A stretch of DNA of 64,000 bases from an uncultured Lachnospiraceae bacterium (GTDB lineage: Bacteria > Bacillota > Clostridia > Lachnospirales > Lachnospiraceae): NCBI GenBank assembly GCA_910579865.1, contig CAJTXA010000010.1, positions 1 to 64,000 of the forward strand. Reading direction: 5' to 3'. A program made the translations under genes and the position numbers. Each line of letters begins with the position of its first letter. Within the stretch, counting starts at the first letter, position 1. This document shows positions 13,478 through 23,356 of this stretch, in pieces. Below the pieces are notes generated by a model. It made no database searches, was not told where the DNA came from, and was given only the letters and a program-made list of their open reading frames with translations.

Positions 13478-15495
13478 GAAAGTTTACACCTCCTTAATGA
13501 TGCCGATTTTGCATCACTTTCCTTATCAATTTGATAGCGGCTTCCTACATAATCTTCTAATCCTGTATGTTCCCAGTCCTTTTCCAACATAAAAATAATT
13601 ACCTGATCTGCAATCTCTGGTAATATCTTTGCAATCAGCCCAATATTTTCAGCTCCAAGCTTTGAAAATGGTCCATCTAATACAATCGGCAATGTTTCTG
13701 GTTCTAACTCTGTACTATTGTCCTGTGTTTTTAAACTTTTTTTCTTCTCTGCATTATATTCCATAATGGTTGTAATGAAAGCAAAATTTCGTGCTATTTT
13801 TTCTCCTTCTGACAAATTTTTCTCCTCTGTATATCCATGTTCTGTTTGATACATCATCTTAATATTATATTTTTTATCCAATACAATTTTTTTGTCTTTT
13901 GCATTAAACATCTGATGAAAATTAATTTGTATTCTTTTATTTAATTCTTCAAATACTTCCTTTTCTTTCTTTTTATAATCACCTGCAATCTTTTGATAAA
14001 GCTGTTTACCAATCTCTACTCTAGATTTCCATTTTCTATTTTCTGCATTTCTTAACGCAAGAGAAGACAGCTCTTTTTCTCGGTGTTCTATTCTTGTCTT
14101 TAACCCTTGAATTTTTTCCTCATGTATTCCTTGAGAACGAATATAACTATTTCTTTGTACTTCTAAACGTTTTTGTTCTGCACGTTTCTCTTCAAAATTT
14201 TCACTCCCGTCTAATTTCCTGCCAAGTTCTATATATTGATTATAGGTTTTTTCAAAACTTTCCTGATCTTTACTTATCTCTAAGGCTAATTCCTCTATCT
14301 CTTCCTTTACTGCTTCCCCTTTTCTTTCCCACTGACGAGCAATCTTTTCAAAATCATTTAACAATAAACCAATCGAAGCTGGTGGCAAAAAATTTCGCTG
14401 GTCCATCAAATGCCGATAAGCTTCTGATTGATTTGTAATTTTTGCACCACAAATACATTCTCCTTTTTGAATCAGATAATCTATTGTTGCTTGTTTCATA
14501 TAGGGAATGTCCTTTTGTTCCATATCAGCCTTTTTCATAAGAGCAATGCTTCTATGTATCATTGGCATTGCACAATAGGCAACAATATTTTCACTAAAAT
14601 AGTTCATAAGATTCTTATATCCACATTCTACATTTCTCTGTTTTGCATGATATAGTTGCTCCATCCCCTTATAATTCTTTTGCATTGCCTCTGTTGATTC
14701 ATTATTTAATAAAAATTCTTCAATTTTCCTAATTTCATTTTCATAATAAACAATATTTTTTTTATCTGTTTCCAACTTAGTTTCAACATTCTCTACTTCT
14801 TTTATATCCCTATCATTATCTGCCTGAATACTATCATAAATTGCACCGCCTCCTGTAATTTTAGCTTTCATCTTTCCAACTGCTGAATTCTTTCCCATAT
14901 CAACAATATGAAACATCGCCTTTTCAGCCGAAGATAATCCTGTCAACTTATGAACAGACTCTTTAATGTTTTCTTTTATTCCGCCCAAATTTCCAGTATT
15001 CCACTTCTCTCCATCAAATAAAAAATAACCTGCTAAATCTCTTGGAAACATCTCCTGAATTACAGATTCCATCTCTTCTTCTGGTATCTCTTTTAATCCT
15101 CCATAGTTTTCTGAAAAGCTTAAACTTTTTTTCCTATAACTCTCTGTTAAAACATTAGAAGGATATTTCCGAATATAAGCAATTTCTCGATGAATTTCAT
15201 ATCGTTTTTCATCATTAGAAAGCGTAATTTCCACAAAAACAGATTCTCTTGCATTACTATCCATTGAAGAAACAACATCACTATTTAAAAGTTGATAGTC
15301 CTCTTTTATTTTTCCATTCTCTATTTGAATTTCCCCATACAAACCAAAACGAAATGCTTGTGCAATAGTTGTCTTTCCAACAGTATTATCCCCTAATACC
15401 ACTGTTACATTTTTTTGTTCATCACAACTAAATTCTAACTCATTTCTTCCTTTATAACGCATAAAATTATGCAGAATCAACCGTTCAAATTTCAT
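13471..15495 (-). CDS. SMC/DndD-like ATPase
   Basis: A 674-aa RecN/Rad50-type ATPase. Walker A GDNTVGKTT (about 35-43), FLFDGEKW (about 170), long coiled coils (about 235-300 and 410-530) joined by a hook-like CICG (about 348), the ABC signature LSEGEK (about 563) and Walker B PIVLDGPF (about 603-610). The YFLFDGEKW and LDGPF features resemble DndD, the ATPase of double-strand phosphorothioation. I start at MKFERLILHNF, since GGAGGG lies just upstream; the longer frame overlaps the small gene before it. In this operon the four Ssp-type genes already form a full modification set, so this protein may belong to a restriction or effector module. That is inference. Confidence 0.82.
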   Translation of the reverse strand: MKFERLILHNFMRYKGRNELEFSCDEQKNVTVVLGDNTVGKTTIAQAFRFGLYGEIQIENGKIKEDYQLLNSDVVSSMDSNARESVFVEITLSNDEKRYEIHREIAYIRKYPSNVLTESYRKKSLSFSENYGGLKEIPEEEMESVIQEMFPRDLAGYFLFDGEKWNTGNLGGIKENIKESVHKLTGLSSAEKAMFHIVDMGKNSAVGKMKAKITGGGAIYDSIQADNDRDIKEVENVETKLETDKKNIVYYENEIRKIEEFLLNNESTEAMQKNYKGMEQLYHAKQRNVECGYKNLMNYFSENIVAYCAMPMIHRSIALMKKADMEQKDIPYMKQATIDYLIQKGECICGAKITNQSEAYRHLMDQRNFLPPASIGLLLNDFEKIARQWERKGEAVKEEIEELALEISKDQESFEKTYNQYIELGRKLDGSENFEEKRAEQKRLEVQRNSYIRSQGIHEEKIQGLKTRIEHREKELSSLALRNAENRKWKSRVEIGKQLYQKIAGDYKKKEKEVFEELNKRIQINFHQMFNAKDKKIVLDKKYNIKMMYQTEHGYTEEKNLSEGEKIARNFAFITTIMEYNAEKKKSLKTQDNSTELEPETLPIVLDGPFSKLGAENIGLIAKILPEIADQVIIFMLEKDWEHTGLEDYVGSRYQIDKESDAKSASLRRCKLSC

Positions 15496-15508
15496 GATAC
15501 CCTCCTTA

Positions 15509-15673
15509 TCAGTATCTTTGATTGGCATATGCAATAATTGTTCTTGCAATATCCTCTGCCATCTTTCCATCATCTTTTGCTTTTGTTCTTAAATTTTTAC
15601 GCTCCATTTGCAGTACTTCCATCATCAACAACTGCAATTTTTTTTCTGACAATTTTTCTGATGTTTTTTCCAT
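15509..15673 (-). CDS. Small 54-aa protein preceding the SMC-like ATPase
   Basis: Begins MEKTSEKLSEKKLQLLMMEV and ends IARTIIAYANQRY. It is strongly charged and predicted helical, with no cysteine pair or membrane segment. The ATG at 15673 follows AAGGAACGAAAGG; a TTG six codons earlier is possible. It is 45 bases after the cysteine desulfurase and 13 before the ATPase, so it is cotranscribed. It could be an adaptor for the ATPase; I do not recognise a family. Confidence 0.6.
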   Translation of the reverse strand: MEKTSEKLSEKKLQLLMMEVLQMERKNLRTKAKDDGKMAEDIARTIIAYANQRY

Positions 15674-15718
15674 CCTTTCGTTCCTTTCCAAATAATTTTT
15701 TTTCTATAAAAATATACT

Positions 15719-16867
15719 CTATTTCTCTGTCAAATCCTGTATCGCTTTGATTAATACATCTACATCCTCCATTTTACTTTCCCATCCCACACTAACTCGT
15801 ACCGTTCCACCATACTCTTCATCTTTCAGCCACTTATGAATATAAGCTGCACAATGATATCCACATCGCACAGCAATATTATAATCCTCATCTAAAATCA
15901 TTCCTATTTCTTCCGAACGATACCCTTTGATCCAAAAAGATACAATTCCTATCTGTTTTCCTTCTGGCATACGACAAACTTTCACCCCATCTACCTTTTC
16001 TAACCTATCTAAAAGCTGCTTTGTCAATTCCTCTTCCCTTTTAAATAGTTCTTTTTGTCTTATCTGAACCCACTTTATCCCCTCTAAACATCCAGCAATC
16101 GCTCCTATATTGGGACTAGCAAACTCATATCTTCCTGGCATTTTTTCTGGCATCTCCAAATTCTTTGAATCACTCCCTGTCCCTCCACTTAAAACAATCT
16201 GGAGAGGATATTCTGATTGAGCAATAAATCCTCCAACTCCAAACGCTCCATATAGATTTTTATGTCCAGTAAAAGCAAGAAAATCAATTTCCATCTCTTT
16301 TACATCAATCGGTAATAATCCAATCGACTGTGCCGCATCTACTACTACAAGTGCCTTATATCGCTTTGCAAGTTGAGCCACCTCTTTTATTGGCAGAATA
16401 TATCCTGTCACATTGCTGATATGTGTCATACAAACACAACAAGGTTTTTGCACAGAAAATCGATAAGAAAGCGCCTCTAAGTCTATCTCTAAATTCTTTT
16501 TTAATGGGATTTGACAAATTTGAATTTCTACTTTCTTTTGAATATCATATAACGTCCGAATTACTGCATTATGTTCATATGGCGAAATATAAACCACATC
16601 TTTTGTTTTCCAATTCACTCCCCTTAAAATTTGATTTAATGCAACACTAACAGAGGGTGAAAGCACCACTCTAGAAGCATCTGATGCGCAAACCAAATCT
16701 GCTATTTTCTCTCTTGTTTCATCTATAATTTGCACAGCTTCTCTTGCCATTCGATAAGCTCCCCGTCCTGTATTTACTGCAAGTGTCCGGTTTACTTTGT
16801 CTATTTTATTAAGTACACACTCTGGTTTAGGAAAAGTAGTAGCTGCATAATCCATATATCTTACCAT
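15719..16867 (-). CDS. sspA: Cysteine desulfurase (SspA/DndA-like)
   Basis: A 382-aa class V aminotransferase-fold enzyme that takes sulfur from L-cysteine and passes it on as a persulfide. It starts with the typical YMDYAATTFPKP; the PLP lysine is in FTGHKNLYGAFGVGG (about 200), the substrate arginine in RVSVGWES (about 363), and the reactive cysteine most likely in the RCGYHCAAY motif (about 334-338). The position in an operon with PAPS-reductase-like, DUF4007 and P-loop proteins indicates that it supplies sulfur for DNA phosphorothioation. A housekeeping IscS/SufS could replace it, as in other dnd systems. Symbol assigned by context. Confidence 0.85.
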   Translation of the reverse strand: MVRYMDYAATTFPKPECVLNKIDKVNRTLAVNTGRGAYRMAREAVQIIDETREKIADLVCASDASRVVLSPSVSVALNQILRGVNWKTKDVVYISPYEHNAVIRTLYDIQKKVEIQICQIPLKKNLEIDLEALSYRFSVQKPCCVCMTHISNVTGYILPIKEVAQLAKRYKALVVVDAAQSIGLLPIDVKEMEIDFLAFTGHKNLYGAFGVGGFIAQSEYPLQIVLSGGTGSDSKNLEMPEKMPGRYEFASPNIGAIAGCLEGIKWVQIRQKELFKREEELTKQLLDRLEKVDGVKVCRMPEGKQIGIVSFWIKGYRSEEIGMILDEDYNIAVRCGYHCAAYIHKWLKDEEYGGTVRVSVGWESKMEDVDVLIKAIQDLTEK

Positions 16868-16985
16868 ATCTTTTCAGCCCTTCTAAAATGATTATCACTA
16901 TTTTTATCTAAATCGTAAACAATATTGAAAATTAAAGTATTTTATTATCATATAGCTAATTTAAAAATAATTGATCTCCTAATAA

Positions 16986-19900
16986 TTATTTATTTTTACA
17001 GATCAATTCCTTTAATACTTCTACCAATACTGCCACTTTCTGTTCCAATTCTACTGATTCCCCAATTTCTTCCACTAAATCCATCAAAGTATTCTGAAAA
17101 ATATACGCATTTGTTTCCTCTATCCCTCTCCTATAATATTTTTTAAGTATCTCTCCTGTTTCGTCCTCAATAAGAATCCTTCCTGTGATATTTTCTTCCT
17201 TCTCTTCCTGTTTCTCCTCTATCTCCGACTTAATTTTTTCTAATTTTTGAATTAATTTCTCTAATGACTCCTCATTCCAGTCCTCGATAAATATATCCAA
17301 TAAAATTTTACTAATCCGAGATACAATTTCTTCCTCATTATGAGTAGAAAGTTCCCGAATATAATTTAAAAAATAATTACTTGTACTATCATATAACCTT
17401 TGCTCTATTTTATCCTTTTGCCTTTCATACCACAATTTTAACCCTTGAGCCAAATCCTCTGTTTCTCTGCAATAAAACAATTCTTTTATTTTTTTTGCCG
17501 CTTCCTTTTTTACCATTCCAATATGCTTATCTAAGATCTGTTTCCAAAAAACAACTTTTTCAAATATGGTTATAAAATGTTCTTCTTTTTCTTGGCATAT
17601 CTGTGGCAATTTTAAAAATAAAACTTCCCATGGATTAATTTCCTGCCGCTGAAATAGTTTTCGGAACTCACACATCTTTTGAAATTCCTGTTCTTCCATT
17701 CCAGTAATTGGTTGTGTAAATAGTAATGTATATTGAGGAAGCGAACGAATCCAATAAGCAATTGACTCTGTAATTTTTCGATTCCAGTTTCTATCTTTTG
17801 CACTTTTACTTCCATATTCTTGAAATAAATCTTCCATCTTTTTTAAATATTCTATTTTATCTAATGTTCCTTCTTCTGTACAAAGATAATATTCAGATGG
17901 TTCTTCATTTATTTGATCTAAAGTTTCCATCTGAAAAGAAATTTCCTTTTCCTTCCGATAAATCACTGTCATTCCAGGAAACTTCATAAAACAATAAGCC
18001 AAATAAATAGGGATCACACCCCTTCTTATTCCAACTGCTTCTCCTTGCAATATCTGGTATAGTTCTGCAAAACAGCACTTTTGTTTTTCCGCCTTTTTTA
18101 TAAATATTTCTACCTGTTCTAATAACTGCAAAAGAGCCAAATCTGGTTCCTTTTGTTCTCCAACCAATCCTGTATGCCATAAAGTAGCCCGAAATATTGT
18201 GGCCTCTGGACTAGTTCCTGTTTCAAATAAATGTAAATCTTCCTGTTTTAATAGTTTTTCTACAATTCGATTTCTAGCCTTTCGAATTGGAGCCGAAATA
18301 TGATTTCGATTTACAAGCTCCTGATTAATTATAGGTGTTCGATAATAATATTCCTCTAATACTTGACTTAAAATTCGGTTATATTGCATCTGTGTAATAT
18401 CTTTGTAGCAAAGATATTCTCCTTTTATAAAACTGTTATCCTCTCTTTTATATACATATAAAATACTATTACCATACTCTGGATGGTACATTCTTTGCAG
18501 TACTTGATCTAATTCATATAGAACATCCTCTTGTGAAAGTAATAACTCCTCTTGTATCACTTGATTCTGTTCCAAAAAATCCTCTTTTTGTAGCAAATAT
18601 TCTATAGCTGCAATCCGACGAAGCAGTCCCTTCTTTTCCCATATAGTCTGTGGCTGAATCATTACAATTCGCCTATCTTTCAATACTTCTAACTTTTGTT
18701 TTACTGCTTTTTCCCTTTCTTCCCATTCCTTTTCTAAAAGCAAAAGCAGAATCTTTCCATCTGAAAAATTATCTTCAAATAAATACTCTGTCTTAGATAA
18801 TTCAAAAAAATCCCTTTCTTGTATAAACTGATATTGAAAAAATCGTGTCATCGCATAATTTTGATTATACTGTTTTGGAATCTCATAATCAAAACCACTA
18901 TATTTTTGTAACGCTTCTACAGTTGAAATTTCAGAAAAATAAAGCTGTTCCATCTTTTGAATTTCCTCTTCTAAATCCACCCCAATATTCTGCTTAAAAT
19001 CATATGCTGCCGTTTTCACCCGAAAGCAAAGTAATTGCTTTTGTAATAAATGTTCCTTTGCTATCTGATAAACTTCTTGATTTAAATAAGCTCCAAGCTG
19101 GATTATTTTATCACTTGCACGAATCTCCTCTGGTCTGTTTAACATTCGTATTAATGCCAATGTCTTTATAATCTTTCTTTCTATCTTATCTTCAGTTTGG
19201 CTTAAAGCAAAGTCTGCTTTTAACCACTCATGATGAATTACAAGATAGGAAGTATCCTTTCGAAATATTGAAGAAAAATAATCATAGATTTCTGGTAATC
19301 CAATTAACCAGTCCTCCTCTTTTTCTCGATTTTGTACAATCCAAATTAAGCTATAGGGCTCTTCTTTTGATAAAAAAGTAAATAATGTTCGTTCATTTTG
19401 TGCCACTTTCTCACTAATGGAAAGCAAAAAATATGCAGCAAGCGGCGTCAAAGGAAAACATCCCTCTACTATAATTTTTTGAAATTCCTCTTTAGAAAAA
19501 GCGGAAGAAAAGCCAGATATTTGATAAAATTTCTCTGCAAATATCAGCTCTTTCTTTGAATCTTTCCAGTACGCTTGATACAACCCCTCTTTTTTCTTAA
19601 TTGCATGAGAAATCAGCTCATAATTATTTTTAATCGAAGTCAAAAAAAAGACTTCTGTCATACGTCCTTCCACTCCAGTAAAAGAATTTAAAACAGAGGC
19701 AGGCAGAGATGTTCCATACTCCTTTATACTTTTATGTGCTACAAATGTAAGATGTATTTGTCTTTCTTCCGAATTATTAGCCAATTCACACATTTCTTGT
19801 AAGATTTTCATATCACCAGAAATCGTTTCTGGTTGATGGTTTTCAATATATTTACTAAACTCATCAAAGATTAAAAACATACCTGTATATCCATATTCCT

Positions 19901-20615
19901 TACATAAAACTTCATTTACTGACTGATAGATAACAAAAGCACTCATATTAATCATTGGCTGAAATGTTCCACCAGAAGTTAGCTTTGGATAAAGCTGTAC
20001 AAACCACTCATAACTTTTTTTATCATATTGAGAAAGCTGCCGAATTAACCATTTTACATCCTTTTTCTCTTGGATTAGAAGTTCTTCTAATTTCTGGTAA
20101 GTTTCTGAATAGTATGTTTTCCACTTTTTTATTACAGCAATCGCCTCACTAAAATAAGTATTAGGCACCAAGCTTTCCAAACCTTCTCGCAAAAGTGCTT
20201 CATGCAAAGCAAGTAAAAAAGCTCGATTTAAATCTTCCTGTACATGAGTTAATAAAACAGGTAAAAAATACTTACGCCCCATACCAACCATTTCTATCTT
20301 TTTTGTAAGTTCTGGTTTTACTGTATGAATTCGTTTTAACAATGTTGATGCTGCTTTCTTGCAATCCTCTGAACCACGCAGTAAAGTAAGAAGAATTAAC
20401 AGCAAATGTGACTTCCCTTTTCCATAAGGTCCAATCAATATTGTCGCATATTCTCTTTTTCTTCCTATCACATGATCAAGATAACTTTCCAATACTTCTA
20501 AAGAGGAACGAGTTGGAATGTAAGTATCTACCTTTTCCATATGATCGAAATCCAATGAAAGATTAATCGAATTTTGGAACTTATCATTTACTTCAATTCC
20601 TTCTTGTAATGTCAT
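16986..20615 (-). CDS. sspC: Large P-loop ATPase of Ssp phosphorothioation (SspC-like)
   Basis: A 1209-aa protein. Residues about 55-75 hold Walker A (ILIGPYGKGKSHLLL), and GMFLIFDEFSKYIENH (about 245-258) is Walker B. The rest is helical with charged coiled coils towards the C-terminus. In SspABCD systems SspC is the large ATPase that supports insertion of single-strand phosphorothioates; the neighbours here (DUF4007 upstream, cysteine desulfurase downstream) match that role. A BrxC/PglY-like ATPase has a similar plan, but no BREX methylase or phosphatase is present. The start overlaps the sspB stop (ATGA). A 118-base gap separates it from the next gene. Confidence 0.8.
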   Translation of the reverse strand: MTLQEGIEVNDKFQNSINLSLDFDHMEKVDTYIPTRSSLEVLESYLDHVIGRKREYATILIGPYGKGKSHLLLILLTLLRGSEDCKKAASTLLKRIHTVKPELTKKIEMVGMGRKYFLPVLLTHVQEDLNRAFLLALHEALLREGLESLVPNTYFSEAIAVIKKWKTYYSETYQKLEELLIQEKKDVKWLIRQLSQYDKKSYEWFVQLYPKLTSGGTFQPMINMSAFVIYQSVNEVLCKEYGYTGMFLIFDEFSKYIENHQPETISGDMKILQEMCELANNSEERQIHLTFVAHKSIKEYGTSLPASVLNSFTGVEGRMTEVFFLTSIKNNYELISHAIKKKEGLYQAYWKDSKKELIFAEKFYQISGFSSAFSKEEFQKIIVEGCFPLTPLAAYFLLSISEKVAQNERTLFTFLSKEEPYSLIWIVQNREKEEDWLIGLPEIYDYFSSIFRKDTSYLVIHHEWLKADFALSQTEDKIERKIIKTLALIRMLNRPEEIRASDKIIQLGAYLNQEVYQIAKEHLLQKQLLCFRVKTAAYDFKQNIGVDLEEEIQKMEQLYFSEISTVEALQKYSGFDYEIPKQYNQNYAMTRFFQYQFIQERDFFELSKTEYLFEDNFSDGKILLLLLEKEWEEREKAVKQKLEVLKDRRIVMIQPQTIWEKKGLLRRIAAIEYLLQKEDFLEQNQVIQEELLLSQEDVLYELDQVLQRMYHPEYGNSILYVYKREDNSFIKGEYLCYKDITQMQYNRILSQVLEEYYYRTPIINQELVNRNHISAPIRKARNRIVEKLLKQEDLHLFETGTSPEATIFRATLWHTGLVGEQKEPDLALLQLLEQVEIFIKKAEKQKCCFAELYQILQGEAVGIRRGVIPIYLAYCFMKFPGMTVIYRKEKEISFQMETLDQINEEPSEYYLCTEEGTLDKIEYLKKMEDLFQEYGSKSAKDRNWNRKITESIAYWIRSLPQYTLLFTQPITGMEEQEFQKMCEFRKLFQRQEINPWEVLFLKLPQICQEKEEHFITIFEKVVFWKQILDKHIGMVKKEAAKKIKELFYCRETEDLAQGLKLWYERQKDKIEQRLYDSTSNYFLNYIRELSTHNEEEIVSRISKILLDIFIEDWNEESLEKLIQKLEKIKSEIEEKQEEKEENITGRILIEDETGEILKKYYRRGIEETNAYIFQNTLMDLVEEIGESVELEQKVAVLVEVLKELICKNK

Positions 20616-21541
20616 ATTTCCATTCTCCTTTGTATTTCTCTATTTCTATAGTAATCTTGTGCTATCTGTAATACATCTAAATATTCTGGTTTTAAATAAA
20701 CCATATCCAATCCGGCTGTACGATTAATATCTAAATACTCCTCAGCAGAAAGCTTATCCAAATATAGGTGAAAGGTCGTTCGACTTAGATGTAATACTTT
20801 CCCTGGTCCATTTTTTTTATAGAGTAAATCATCCATACTAATTCCAATCCGTCCCTGCTTTTCAACCATATCCAATCTGCCATTTTCTGTTTTTTGATAG
20901 AGCAAGATATTAATAAAAACAATAAATGGATGAAGTAGATTTAGCTCTGGCTGCTTTTTTCGATATTTTCTCTGTTCTACTTGAAGCAAACCCAATGCGG
21001 AAAAAGGAGAAATCGACTTTTCTTCTGGATCGTAATTTTCTTCTCGTTGTCGAATATACATATTTAATAAAACAATTACATCTGATTCCAAAGATCGTTC
21101 GGAATAAGTTCCTTCTCCACAATAAAGGTTTAACGCCTGCCGCATAAGCCGAAACAGTTCTTCTTTATGAAACTCATCTGCTATCACTTCATTAAAAAAC
21201 AAGTACCAAGCAGTTGCATCCTCTTTATGAAAAAGCAGCTCCAAATGCAACAACCAAATCGTAAAAATATCCTCAAAGTAACTATCCTGTTCTAAAATTA
21301 AATTTCCTAATTGGGTTAGATAAGTTCCTTTTTTTGCCACATCTTTTGTAAGTCCTAATACTTTTAGCCAATATCGAATTGCTTTTGCCATATTGCTTCC
21401 AACTCCTAGTGCATCTGCTCCCATATATTCTGAAAAAACATTTGAATTTTTCGCAACAGCTACAATTCCTTTATGTAACCATCCATCTCGCAACATAAAA
21501 CTTTCATGTCCCTTCAGTCGGATTTTCTTTTGCTTTTCCAT
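20612..21541 (-). CDS. sspB: DUF4007 protein (SspB-like nickase)
   Basis: A 309-aa protein with the DUF4007 pattern from its start: LKGHESFMLRDGWLHKG (about 9-25), then NVFSEYMGADALGVGSNMAK (about 34-53) and IRYWLKVLGL. As I recall, SspB of single-strand phosphorothioation systems is a DUF4007 protein with DNA-nicking activity that opens the backbone for sulfur insertion. The gene sits between SspD-like and SspC-like genes with a four-base overlap to the latter. Length is within the family's range. The functional call rests on family and context; I see no separate nuclease motif. Confidence 0.82.
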   Translation of the reverse strand: MEKQKKIRLKGHESFMLRDGWLHKGIVAVAKNSNVFSEYMGADALGVGSNMAKAIRYWLKVLGLTKDVAKKGTYLTQLGNLILEQDSYFEDIFTIWLLHLELLFHKEDATAWYLFFNEVIADEFHKEELFRLMRQALNLYCGEGTYSERSLESDVIVLLNMYIRQREENYDPEEKSISPFSALGLLQVEQRKYRKKQPELNLLHPFIVFINILLYQKTENGRLDMVEKQGRIGISMDDLLYKKNGPGKVLHLSRTTFHLYLDKLSAEEYLDINRTAGLDMVYLKPEYLDVLQIAQDYYRNREIQRRMEI

Positions 21542-21605
21542 CTTTTTCCTTTCTATCTCTTAATTTTTTTATCCTATTTTGTAAGTCAACTTCTTATTAA
21601 CAAGT

Positions 21606-23312
21606 TCAGCGTTTAATGCTTAATACTTTTCTCATATAACATCCAGCAATAAAATGTCCCACACATTCTCCACACCGCTTGCAGACAGCATCATCAATTC
21701 TATAATATACATTATCTCCTTCTCCATAACTAATATGAATCGCATTATACCGGCATACACTTACACATGCTTTACATCCCATACACATTTGATATTTTGT
21801 AATCTGACATTTTACTTTTTCTTCTGCTGCCTTCCACCCTTTTGCATTTGCAATCGTTTTTTTATAGATTGTAACCCTTAATAATTCGCTTCCCTTACGT
21901 CCCACTAGCCTTAGCACAATCTTTCCCATATGATCAAACACATAGACCTCTCCCAATCGAGCATTTCCTAAAGAAAAGTTTATATACCCAAAAGGCTTAA
22001 ATAATTCATAAAGCTCCTCTGAAATTGGTCGTTGTAATTGATATTGAAAGGTATGTTCTTCTGTTGCACAGGCTTCAAAAGAAATTACTGACTTTTGCGC
22101 ATATGCTACTCCATTTCCTCCTTGTCTTGCTTTCCAGAATCCACCATCTATATACTGTTTGGGATCTGGTTTTCCAATCTGTATCGCAAACTCCAATAAT
22201 AAATTTCGAAATTTTTGATAAGATTCCGCCATATGTACACGAGATAAAAATTCAGACCAAAGACTATTGTTTGGACAGCACCAACATCCTACTCTTGTAT
22301 ATCCAAGCCGATATGCATCATTAAAATCTATCTTTCTAGTAAAAAGATAAAGCCAAATGTCAAAATCATACCAATCAATAATCGGAGAAATCACTGTTTG
22401 TTTTGTAATCTTAGGGCTATCCGATTCCCGTTCATACTTACTGCGAGTAATCGATTCACTACGTCGAATTCCATAAAAAGTAACAATATGTGCTTTTCCT
22501 CGAAACATAGCTTGTATCTTTCTTGTAATTGCTCCTGTTTTAAATACTGTGCAGCACCAACGCATTACTCGGCTTGGTGGCCCAATCAATCGGCACAATT
22601 CCATAAAATCCTTTTCTTTATTCTCTGCTGTCATAAGCAGTACTTTAGGATGTTCTTTTCGAAAACGTGTAATATAAGCAAGTGTCTGTGGAAATTCTAA
22701 TGTTGTATCTCCAAAAATATGTGCAATTTGTGTTGTATTAAAAGCTCGTAAAACCAAATCTGAAGTAACTGTAGAATCCTTTCCTCCGCTAAAAGAAACC
22801 AGCAAATCCCGTCTATCATAGTTACTACATTTTTCTCTAATATAGGAAATTGCCTCTTTTTCAATTTCTGTAAAGCGCTTCTGATTTGCTTGTATCCATT
22901 TCTCAATTAAACGTTCAAAGTATAAATAAGTATTCTCTTTCTTTAACTTATCATATTCTTCACGCACCCAATCTGTATTACAATTCCTTAATCCTGAAAT
23001 AGAAAAATATATTCGTTTTCCATTGATAAAATAATTACTTCCAGAACCATTCCAAACAGATTCTTCTAAAAATTCAAATGGTTTTCCTCTCACAATCTCT
23101 ATCAACAGACGTTCCTCTGGAAATACTGGACGAATATCTCTGGAAAGAGGGCGTCCTGTATGTTGGCACAAAGAGCATTGTTCTTCATAGATAGGAATAT
23201 TACAAAACTCACACCAATAAATAGTAGAATCCTTTTTCGTTCGTTCACCACAAATACTACAATTACTGCTGTTGCAGGATATCTTACAAGATTTACATCT
23301 ATATTGAATCAT
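21606..23312 (-). CDS. sspD: PAPS-reductase-like ATP pyrophosphatase with zinc ribbons and ferredoxin domain (SspD-like)
   Basis: A 568-aa protein, first in the operon. Residues 1-50 have paired CxxC motifs (CKSC, CSIC, CEFC, CSLC), giving two zinc ribbons. The PP-loop LLVSFSGGKDSTVTSDLVL (SGGKDS near 174) is the ATP-binding motif of the PAPS reductase family, with RVMRWCCTVFK (about 250) and GCWCCPNN (about 345) cysteines as in that group. The C-terminus (about 505-560) is a ferredoxin-like module: CMGCKACVSVC and CKRCGECVGHFIAGC. The enzyme family (DndC/SspD) is thought to activate the DNA backbone by adenylation and transfer sulfur. The cluster-binding tail suggests an Fe-S-dependent step. 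Confidence 0.85.
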   Translation of the reverse strand: MIQYRCKSCKISCNSSNCSICGERTKKDSTIYWCEFCNIPIYEEQCSLCQHTGRPLSRDIRPVFPEERLLIEIVRGKPFEFLEESVWNGSGSNYFINGKRIYFSISGLRNCNTDWVREEYDKLKKENTYLYFERLIEKWIQANQKRFTEIEKEAISYIREKCSNYDRRDLLVSFSGGKDSTVTSDLVLRAFNTTQIAHIFGDTTLEFPQTLAYITRFRKEHPKVLLMTAENKEKDFMELCRLIGPPSRVMRWCCTVFKTGAITRKIQAMFRGKAHIVTFYGIRRSESITRSKYERESDSPKITKQTVISPIIDWYDFDIWLYLFTRKIDFNDAYRLGYTRVGCWCCPNNSLWSEFLSRVHMAESYQKFRNLLLEFAIQIGKPDPKQYIDGGFWKARQGGNGVAYAQKSVISFEACATEEHTFQYQLQRPISEELYELFKPFGYINFSLGNARLGEVYVFDHMGKIVLRLVGRKGSELLRVTIYKKTIANAKGWKAAEEKVKCQITKYQMCMGCKACVSVCRYNAIHISYGEGDNVYYRIDDAVCKRCGECVGHFIAGCYMRKVLSIKR

Positions 23313-23356
23313 AACTCCTCTTTTCTTAGTAATTAAGAATTTTTATTATAGTTATT

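Noticed and set aside
15496..15573. 26-codon N-terminal extension of the SMC-like ATPase
   Set aside because: It overlaps the 54-aa gene in another frame and has no ribosome site; GGAGGG precedes the ATG at 15495, where the conserved sequence begins.
12968..23312. A BREX or DISARM locus
   Set aside because: The large ATPase recalls BrxC, but no PglX methylase, PglZ phosphatase or helicase is present; DUF4007, a cysteine desulfurase and a PAPS-reductase-like protein point to phosphorothioation.
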